From: Candidatus Solibacter sp.
GTDB taxonomy: Bacteria; Acidobacteriota; Terriglobia; Bryobacterales; Bryobacteraceae
NCBI GenBank assembly: GCA_017883345.1
Contig: JADGNT010000076.1
Location: forward strand, 1-11,263
Reading direction: 5' to 3'
Length of the DNA: 11,263 nt
In this document: positions 6,463-11,263 of the stretch, piece after piece
Position numbering within the stretch: the stretch's first letter is position 1
Layout of the letters: each line of letters begins with the position of its first letter
Program-made: the position numbers and the translations under genes
Notes under the pieces: model-generated
Databases searched by the model: none
Told to the model about the DNA's origin: nothing
Seen by the model: the letters and a program-made list of their open reading frames with translations, nothing else

Positions 6463-7146
6463 TCAGGCGCCGTCGGCAAACTTGCGCGCCACCACCAGGT
6501 GTTGCGTCAGGATCTGCGGCCAGAGAGTCTGGCGGCAGAGGATCTCACCCCGCTCGCCAATCGACGCCAGGACTTCGCCGGGCAGGAGCGGCCGTTCATC
6601 GGGGAACTTCCACATTCCGCACATCTCGATCAGCCTCCTGGTGACTCGATACAGAAGTGTCGGTGTGGGAAAAGTAATAATCAGGGTTCCGCCAGGCCGC
6701 AGCACATCGAAGTGCGCCAGCACGGCCGTCCGAGTCTCGGCGGGCGTGAAGTGCTCCACCAGGCCCACGCTGAAAACAAGATCGGCCTGCCGATCGTACG
6801 AAAGTTCCAGCACGCTCTGACGGAACAGGCCAACCGGCCGGGTATCCCCATAACGCCGGGCGAGCAGGGACAGACCAAATTCGTTAGTGTCGATTACGTC
6901 ATAGAGCCGCGTCCCGATCTTGGCCCTGATCGGATCGACAAAGCAACTGTTGGCGCCGCCGATCTCCACAATCGACAGGCCGGACGTCTCCAATGGAACC
7001 CCGTATCGCCGGATCATCGAAACCAGCACCGCGGTCGTATATTTCCTGGTTACGGTCGCAGTCGCGGGAACGTTCCGGTAGTATTGGTTCCAGTCGGTTA
7101 CCTGGCTGGCCGGACGACGCTCTTTGAACACAAAGTCCCTCTGCAA
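6463..7146 (-). CDS. Class I SAM-dependent methyltransferase
   Basis: Predicted protein of 227 residues. The start taken is TTG at 7146, immediately after the folK stop (TGA-TTG). It lacks a ribosome site; a GTG at 7131 with AGAGGG upstream is an alternative that would remove five residues. The SAM-binding fold shows motif I at 59-66 (IVEIGGAN), an acidic D86 at the end of beta-2, DLVFSVGLVEHF at 122-133 and LRPGGTLIITFP at 149-160. The acceptor is unknown. The N-terminal WNQYYRN and the Trp/Tyr-rich middle resemble methyltransferases in glycan or lipid loci, but no such genes are nearby. It is last in the ruvA-ruvB-folK series and probably cotranscribed with them. Confidence 0.85.
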   Translation of the reverse strand: MQRDFVFKERRPASQVTDWNQYYRNVPATATVTRKYTTAVLVSMIRRYGVPLETSGLSIVEIGGANSCFVDPIRAKIGTRLYDVIDTNEFGLSLLARRYGDTRPVGLFRQSVLELSYDRQADLVFSVGLVEHFTPAETRTAVLAHFDVLRPGGTLIITFPTPTLLYRVTRRLIEMCGMWKFPDERPLLPGEVLASIGERGEILCRQTLWPQILTQHLVVARKFADGA

Positions 7147-7644
7147 TCAGGTTAGCAGGCGGACCACCGCGGGCGGCGCGCTCTCCAGCATCTGGCGCAC
7201 GCTGCGATGCGTCACCGGATGCCGCAGGTCGGGCGCCAGCTCCGCCAGCGGCGCCAGCACGAAGCGCCGCTCCGCGATCCGCGGATGCGGAATCCCGAGG
7301 CGCGCCGTCTCCACCGTCGCCGCGCCATAAAACAGGATGTCGATGTCGATCGTCCGCGGTCCCTTGCGCAGCGTGCGCGTGCGCCCCAGTTCCCGCTCCA
7401 CCCGGCCGATGCGCGTCAACAACTGCATCGGGAACAGCGCCGTTTCCGCTTCCACCACCTGGTTCAGGAACCACGCCTGATCTTTATAGTCCATCGGCTC
7501 GGTCTCGTAAATGCGCGAAGTGTGCAGCACGCGCACATCCTGCGATGCCAGCCGCTCCACGGCCTTCCGCAGATTGCCTTCGCGGTCCCCCATGTTCGAG
7601 CCGAGACTGAGATAGATTCTCTTCAATGCAACGCCCCGTTTCAA
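7147..7644 (-). CDS. folK: 2-amino-4-hydroxy-6-hydroxymethyldihydropteridine pyrophosphokinase (HPPK)
   Basis: Predicted protein of 165 residues. HPPK transfers pyrophosphate from ATP to hydroxymethyldihydropterin, preparing it for joining to p-aminobenzoate in folate synthesis. The family features are complete: IYLSLGSNMGD near the start, YETEPMDYKDQAWFLNQV (46-63), the signature RTIDIDILFYG (97-107) with magnesium ligands D100 and D102, and PHPRIAERRFVLAPLAEL (119-136). The TTG at 7644 overlaps the ruvB stop as TTGA, a typical coupled arrangement. A second TTG at 7626 would give the more usual MKRIYLSLGSN start, and I cannot decide between them. It lies between ruvB and a methyltransferase; folB or folP are not in the window. 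Confidence 0.95.
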   Translation of the reverse strand: MKRGVALKRIYLSLGSNMGDREGNLRKAVERLASQDVRVLHTSRIYETEPMDYKDQAWFLNQVVEAETALFPMQLLTRIGRVERELGRTRTLRKGPRTIDIDILFYGAATVETARLGIPHPRIAERRFVLAPLAELAPDLRHPVTHRSVRQMLESAPPAVVRLLT

Positions 7645-8669
7645 AATAACGCCGGCTGCTCGCCATCCCGCGGCTTGCGCTTTACCTGGAAGTACTCGTA
7701 CGCGATGTCGGTGGCCACCCGTCCCCGCGGCGTCCGATTCAAAAAACCAAGCTGAATCAGGTAAGGTTCGTAGACTTCTTCAATCGTCTCCGCTTCTTCG
7801 GAAATGGAGGCCGCGATCGTGTTCACCCCCACCGGCCCGCCGCCATACTTTTCGAGAATCGTCATCATGATCTTCTGGTCGATCTCGTCCAGCCCGTAGC
7901 GGTCCACATCGAGCAGATCCAGCGCCTTCTGCGCCACCGTTTTGGTGATGCGGCCGTCCGCCCGCACCTCGGCGTAATCGCGCACGCGGCGCAGCAGACG
8001 GTTGGCGATGCGCGGTGTCCCGCGGCAGCGCCGCGCGATTTCCTCGCCCGCGCCGTCTTCGATCTCCACGTTCAACAGCTTCGCCGAGCGCTTCACGATG
8101 GTATGCAGTTCGGCCACCGAGTAGGGGTCCAGCCGCAGCACCAGCCCGAACCGCCCGCGCAACGGCGCGCTCACCAGCCCCTGCCGCGTGGTCGCGCCGA
8201 TCGCCGTGTACTTCGGCATGGGCAGCGAGTGCGTGCGCGCGCCCGGCCCCACGCCCACCAGGATGTCCACCCGGAAATCCTCCAGCGCCGAGTAGAGCAT
8301 CTCCTCCACGTCCGGCATCAGGCGGTGAATCTCGTCGATGAAGAAAACCTGGTGCAGCCGGATATTGCTCAGAATGCCGGTCAAATCCAGCTTTTTCTGC
8401 AAGACCGGCCCACTCGTGGTGGTGAACTGCACCCCGAGTTCCTCGGCGATAATCGACGCCAGCGTGGTCTTGCCCAGCCCCGGAGGTCCGTACAGCAGGA
8501 CGTGATCCATCGCCTCGCCGCGCCTGCGGGCGGCCTCGATGGCAATCGACAGATTCTCTTTCAGCTTGCTCTGTCCGGTGAAATCGGCCAGCCGCCGGGG
8601 GCGGAGCCCCACTTCAAATTGCAGATCTTCGGCCTGGCGATTCCCCGAAACCAGTTCCCGGTCGGGCAT
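7641..8669 (-). CDS. ruvB: Holliday junction branch migration ATPase RuvB
   Basis: Predicted protein of 342 residues, standard RuvB length. The AAA+ motor assembles as hexamers on RuvA-bound Holliday junctions and drives branch migration. Visible motifs in order: RPRRLADFTGQ (23-33), Walker A GPPGLGKTT (61-69), Walker B VFFIDE (108-113), sensor 1 GATTR (158-162), the arginine-finger region SAPLRGRFG (167-175) and sensor 2 GTPR (217-220). The C-terminal winged helix contains KYGGGPVGVNTIAASISEE and LIQLGFLNRTPRGR. The beta-hairpin region that contacts RuvA (VGVGPGARTHSLPMPKYT, 138-155) is present. It starts with ATG at 8669, about 200 bp after the ruvA stop. That unusual gap is filled by two REP-like hairpins. 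Its stop overlaps folK. Confidence 0.98.
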   Translation of the reverse strand: MPDRELVSGNRQAEDLQFEVGLRPRRLADFTGQSKLKENLSIAIEAARRRGEAMDHVLLYGPPGLGKTTLASIIAEELGVQFTTTSGPVLQKKLDLTGILSNIRLHQVFFIDEIHRLMPDVEEMLYSALEDFRVDILVGVGPGARTHSLPMPKYTAIGATTRQGLVSAPLRGRFGLVLRLDPYSVAELHTIVKRSAKLLNVEIEDGAGEEIARRCRGTPRIANRLLRRVRDYAEVRADGRITKTVAQKALDLLDVDRYGLDEIDQKIMMTILEKYGGGPVGVNTIAASISEEAETIEEVYEPYLIQLGFLNRTPRGRVATDIAYEYFQVKRKPRDGEQPALF

Positions 8670-8678
8670 GTGCTACCA

Positions 8679-8771
8679 GCTTACCGTACCCCCGGGGACT
8701 GACAAGACTGCCATGGATTTCCGGCCGACTTTGCCGGAAATTCGCTGGCAGTCCTGTCTGTCCCCGCATCC
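8679..8771. repeat. REP-like tandem unit 1 with 72-nt hairpin
   Basis: The unit opens with GCTTACCGTACCCCC and continues as a long imperfect hairpin spanning 8694-8765. Pairing runs GGGGAC (8694-8699) with 8760-8765, GACA (8701-8704) with 8755-8758, GACTGCCA (8706-8713) with TGGCAGTC (8746-8753), and ATTTCCGGC (8717-8725) with GCCGGAAAT (8733-8741) around a seven-base loop. The interruptions are two single mismatches and one small internal loop. The GGGGAC/GTCCCC ends recall REP sequences mobilised by RAYT (TnpA-REP) transposases, but no such gene is in the window. It lies 10 bp upstream of ruvB. Confidence 0.9.
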
Positions 8772-8864
8772 GCTTACCGTACCCCCGCGGACTGACAAGA
8801 CTGGCATGGATTTCCGGCGCAGTTTGCCGGAAATTCGCTGCCAGTCCTGTCTGTCCCCGGTCCC
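8772..8864. repeat. REP-like tandem unit 2 with 72-nt hairpin
   Basis: A second copy exactly 93 bp from unit 1, hairpin at 8787-8858. It differs at few positions. The outer stem begins GCGGAC, one mismatch. The inner stem is GACTGGCA (8799-8806) with TGCCAGTC (8839-8846), so the C-G pair of unit 1 is a G-C pair here. The loop is GCAGTTT instead of CGACTTT. The region up to 8869 is a short spacer, and the 12-mer GCTTACCGTACC appears again at 8870-8881, covering the ruvA stop. Confidence 0.9.
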
Positions 8865-8871
8865 GGTCGGC

Positions 8872-9465
8872 TTACCGTACCAGTTCCAAAGCGCGCCGGA
8901 AGAGCGGTTCAAACTCCAACGCCGCGCCGCCGGTTTTGGCCTTGCGCACCGCCGCTTCGGCCTGCGGCCGCGCGCAGCCCAGATTCAACAGCGCCGATAG
9001 CACGTCCTGATCGATCGCCGAGAGCGCTTCGGCCTGCGCCGTGCCGGGCTCGTCGCCGCCCGTGGCGGGCAGCTTATCGCGCAATTCCAGCACCATGCGC
9101 TCGGCGGTCTTCTTGCCGACGCCCGGCACCTTCACCAGCTTTTCCACCTCGCCGCGGCGGATCGACAGAATCAGATCCGGCGCCGCCAGGCCCGAAAGAA
9201 TCTTCACCGCCAGCGTCGGCCCGATCCCGCTCACCGAGATCAGCTTCTCAAACAGCGCTTTCTCGTCCTGCGTCAGGAATCCGTAGAGCGCCAGCGCATC
9301 CTCGCGGACGTGGGTGTGAATCTTCAACCGCACCTCCGCGCCGGCCTCCGGCAGTTTGGTGAACGTGGATACCGGTATCGTCACGTCGTACCCCACGCCG
9401 CCCGCCTCCACGATGGCCTGGTTCGGATGCTTCTCCAGCAACACGCCGCGCAGCAAAGCAATCAT
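8872..9465 (-). CDS. ruvA: Holliday junction DNA-binding protein RuvA
   Basis: Predicted protein of 197 residues starting MIALLRGVLLEK at 9465; the frame is open further upstream but homology begins at this Met. Domain I is an OB fold with the acidic pin residues E55 and D56 in HVREDALALYGF, placed as in E. coli RuvA. Domain II carries two helix-hairpin-helix motifs: LISVSGIGPTLAVKIL (75-90) and LVKVPGVGKKTAERMVLEL (110-128). After an Ala/Gly-rich linker, domain III (about 150-197) supplies the RuvB contact. RuvA tetramers hold the junction in square-planar form and recruit RuvB. No Shine-Dalgarno is obvious. The gene is divergent from the AKR gene, with an 81-bp gap containing a hairpin repeat. 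No ruvC precedes it. Confidence 0.98.
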   Translation of the reverse strand: MIALLRGVLLEKHPNQAIVEAGGVGYDVTIPVSTFTKLPEAGAEVRLKIHTHVREDALALYGFLTQDEKALFEKLISVSGIGPTLAVKILSGLAAPDLILSIRRGEVEKLVKVPGVGKKTAERMVLELRDKLPATGGDEPGTAQAEALSAIDQDVLSALLNLGCARPQAEAAVRKAKTGGAALEFEPLFRRALELVR

Positions 9466-9470
9466 GAATA

Positions 9471-9504
9471 GATGGTGGCATAAGGCTCCGCCTTGTGCAC
9501 CATC
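9471..9504. repeat. Hairpin repeat (copy 2 of the dispersed 21-mer) between ruvA and the AKR gene
   Basis: Contains the second identical copy (9475-9495) of the repeat at 4625-4645. Here the flanks pair as well: GATGGTG (9471-9477) with CACCATC (9498-9504), then C-G, A-T and a T-G wobble, then AAGGC with GCCTT around loop TCC. This gives about 15 pairs with one bulged G (9478). It occupies the only space available for the ruvA promoter and leader, so it lies in the ruvA 5' leader or its promoter. Confidence 0.75.
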
Positions 9505-9517
9505 CACTTTCAGATCC

Positions 9518-9526
9518 TGATATCCT
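9518..9526 (+). promoter_or_regulatory. Possible extended -10 element of the AKR gene
   Basis: TGATATCCT fits an extended -10 (TGn followed by a hexamer matching TATAAT at four of six). No good -35 is seen at the usual distance. A start near 9533 would leave little leader before the ATG at 9547, so this is weak. Confidence 0.25.
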
Positions 9527-9546
9527 AAGCCTTTGGAGGAAGTCCC

Positions 9547-10725
9547 ATGACTCGTTCCCGCCGCAGTTTTCTGGCCTCCGGGCTCGCCTTGCCCGTAGTC
9601 GCCTCCGCTACCCGCTCCGAACAAGCGCCCCAGACCCCCGCCAGGCCGCAGAGCCCTGCCAAGGCGTTGGCCTCTGGCCCCGAGCTGCGCTACAAGGTCC
9701 TCGGCAAAACCGGCCTGAAAGTGACCACGGTCGGATTCGGCTGCATGGTCACTTCCGATGGCAGCGTTGTCGAGCGCGCCGCCGACATCGGGATTACCTA
9801 TTTCGATACCGCGCGCAACTACCAGACCGGCAACAACGAGCGCATGGTGGGCGCGGCGCTCAAGAAAAAACGCAAGGACATCGTCCTCTCCACCAAGACC
9901 GAGGGCCGCAACAAAGAGGATGCGCTCGCCCAACTCGATACCAGCCTCAAGGAACTCGGCACGGACTTCGTGGACATCTGGTATCTGCACGGCAAGACCA
10001 CGCCCGCCGATGTCAACGACGGCCTCATCGAGGCCCAGCAGATCGCCAAAAAGGCGGGCAAGATCCGCTTCGCCGGCGTCAGCACGCACAGCGGGCAGAA
10101 GGAACTGATCCCCTTCCTCGCCAAGAATCCGAACATCGACGTGATTCTCACGCAATATAACTTCTCCATGGAACCCTTCATGAACGAGGCGATCGATCAG
10201 GCGGCCAAGGCGGGCAAGGGAGTGGTGGCGATGAAAGTCATGGCGGGCGGGTTCCGCCGCCCGCAGCCCGGCAACCTGATCCAAGAGAAGCTGAAGCGGG
10301 ATGGAGCCATGCTGGCCGCGCTCAAGTGGGTGGTGCGCAATCCCAACGTCCACACCACGGTCCCGAGTATGACCGACATGGACCAGTTGGATGAGAACCT
10401 CCGCGCATTCGCCCAACCGTTCTCCGCGGCCGATGAAAAAATCCTGGCCCTGCAACTCGACCATATCCGCCCCATGTACTGCCGCATGTGCGGCGAATGC
10501 GCCGGCCAGTGCCGCCAGGGCCTGCCGGTGGCCGATGTGCTGCGCTTCCTCACCTACGCGGATGGCTACGGCCAGTTCGCCCTGGGGCGCGAGCGATTCC
10601 TGCAATTGGACGCCGCCCATACCGCGGTCCGCTGCACCGAGTGCCCCGGCTGCACCGTCCAATGCCCTTACGGCGTACACGTGGCCCAACGCCTCATCCG
10701 CGCGCAGGATCTGTTCGCATGTTGA
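9547..10725 (+). CDS. Tat-exported aldo/keto reductase with C-terminal dicluster ferredoxin motifs
   Basis: Predicted protein of 392 residues. The ATG at 9547 has a strong GGAGGA (9535-9540). The N-terminus SRRSFLASGLALPVVASA is a twin-arginine signal (R5-R6) with probable cleavage after A21, then a Pro/Ala-rich linker. Residues 48-300 are the AKR barrel: GKTGLKVTTVGFG, catalytic D87 and Y92 in YFDTARNY, K117 in STKT and H148 in WYLHG, all present. The C-terminus has two four-cysteine motifs of the form CX2CX2CX3C: C312, C315, C318, C322 and C363, C366, C369, C373, suited to two [4Fe-4S] clusters. Export of a folded iron-sulfur protein fits Tat. The substrate is unknown. Its stop overlaps the next gene by 7 nt, so the two are translationally coupled. 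Confidence 0.93.
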   Translation: MTRSRRSFLASGLALPVVASATRSEQAPQTPARPQSPAKALASGPELRYKVLGKTGLKVTTVGFGCMVTSDGSVVERAADIGITYFDTARNYQTGNNERMVGAALKKKRKDIVLSTKTEGRNKEDALAQLDTSLKELGTDFVDIWYLHGKTTPADVNDGLIEAQQIAKKAGKIRFAGVSTHSGQKELIPFLAKNPNIDVILTQYNFSMEPFMNEAIDQAAKAGKGVVAMKVMAGGFRRPQPGNLIQEKLKRDGAMLAALKWVVRNPNVHTTVPSMTDMDQLDENLRAFAQPFSAADEKILALQLDHIRPMYCRMCGECAGQCRQGLPVADVLRFLTYADGYGQFALGRERFLQLDAAHTAVRCTECPGCTVQCPYGVHVAQRLIRAQDLFAC

Positions 10726-11263
10726 AGCTGGTGTGCGGCGCTGGCCTGTTTGCCGGCCTTCTGGCAGCCGCCAATCCCGCCTGCAACCTCGTGCCCGGCT
10801 GGACGCCGCAAGGTGACCCTCGCAGCTTTGCGGCCGACAATCTGTTCGAATACATGGACGGCAACGCCGAAGGCTACCTGCTCTACGGCTTCCGGAACAT
10901 GCACGGCGTGACTTGCCTCAAGGGCGGCGTCACGCTGGTCATCGACATCTCCGATTTTGGCGATGCCGATTCCGCCTACGGCATGTTCTGCGCCAATCGC
11001 GACCTGCGCCAGCCGCCCGCCAAACTCGGCATGGGCGGCCAGATTGTGCCGCGGAAGGCGATTTTCGCCAAGGGCCCGTATTACGTGGAGGTCGCCGCCG
11101 AGCCCGAAGGCGATCACACCGCGACCCTCCAGGCGTGGACCGCCGCGCTCGAAAAAATTGCCCCCGGCACTAACGATCCCCCCGTGGCGCTCTCCTGGTT
11201 CCCCGCCGCGGGGCAGCAGTCGCTCCGCCTGGTGCCGGAGAGCGTCCTGGGCATCCGTCTGCT
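10719..11263 (+). CDS. Secreted DUF6599-like protein, 3' end beyond the window
   Basis: The frame opens with ATG at 10719 inside the AKR stop region (ATGttga) and stays open for 181 codons to the window edge, so the gene is truncated on the right. Residues 1-18 form a hydrophobic signal peptide (LVCGAGLFAGLLAAA). The mature part contains LFEYMDGNAEGYLLYGFRN (43-61), the FxYxxGxAExYLxYGF hallmark I associate with DUF6599 proteins, then VTLVIDISDFGDADSAYGMF and a KGPYYVEV strand. Function is unknown. Cysteines at 6, 22, 66 and 91 are present without a clear lipobox. Overlap with the Tat-exported AKR suggests both act outside the cytoplasm in one process. Confidence 0.75.
   Translation, partial: MLKLVCGAGLFAGLLAAANPACNLVPGWTPQGDPRSFAADNLFEYMDGNAEGYLLYGFRNMHGVTCLKGGVTLVIDISDFGDADSAYGMFCANRDLRQPPAKLGMGGQIVPRKAIFAKGPYYVEVAAEPEGDHTATLQAWTAALEKIAPGTNDPPVALSWFPAAGQQSLRLVPESVLGIRL

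Noticed and set aside
8670..8912. Small minus-strand open frame of 79 codons across the ruvA-ruvB gap.
   Set aside because: It is the translation of the two tandem hairpins, giving a duplicated peptide with no ribosome site; repeat structure explains it better.
9466..10689. Upstream extension of the ruvA frame across the AKR gene.
   Set aside because: Antisense to a clearly coding gene; RuvA homology starts at the Met at 9465.

Overview
The window is GC-rich bacterial chromosome, densely coded on both strands, with strong preference for C-ending codons. Gene content and style (a Tat-exported aldo/keto reductase with ferredoxin clusters beside a DUF6599-like exported protein, LemA/TPM proteins, hairpin repeats in the intergenic gaps) suggest an Acidobacteriota genome of the Bryobacterales/Solibacter type. 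This is an inference from resemblance, not from a marker gene. No rRNA, tRNA, CRISPR array, transposase or phage gene was seen, and no stretch over 300 bases lacks a gene.

Left block (1-4633, plus strand): six closely packed genes, possibly one transcription unit. First come three envelope or regulatory genes: a TPM-domain membrane protein cut by the window edge, a nucleotidyltransferase with a helical C-terminus, and a LemA-family protein. Then come an aldehyde dehydrogenase of the 2-oxoglutarate semialdehyde type and an FAH-family 2-keto-3-deoxy-sugar-acid dehydratase. Together these two can turn a 2-keto-3-deoxypentonate into 2-oxoglutarate. A thioredoxin-like [2Fe-2S] ferredoxin closes the block. 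The following 228-bp gap (4634-4861) holds a dispersed hairpin repeat, a second hairpin, a good rho-independent terminator and a CTCTGCG-type repeat.

Middle block (4862-6461): recX on the minus strand, divergent from a ytxH-like gene followed by a DUF948/YtxG-like membrane protein. The latter carries a run of heptad-spaced prolines. The pair resembles the Bacillus ytxGH stress genes.

Minus-strand block (6463-9465): transcribed right to left as ruvA, ruvB, folK and a SAM methyltransferase. This couples Holliday-junction branch migration to a folate gene; ruvC is absent here. ruvA and ruvB are split by about 200 bp made almost entirely of two tandem 93-bp units, each a 72-nt imperfect hairpin. 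The two units differ by a compensated base-pair flip in the stem. The unit's leading 12-mer recurs a third time over the ruvA stop codon.

Right block (9547-11263, plus strand): a Tat-signal aldo/keto reductase with two CX2CX2CX3C motifs overlaps by 7 nt a secreted DUF6599-like protein that runs off the window. The most notable non-genic signal is the REP-like tandem hairpin array inside ruvAB. The most notable genic context is the exported AKR/DUF6599 pair.
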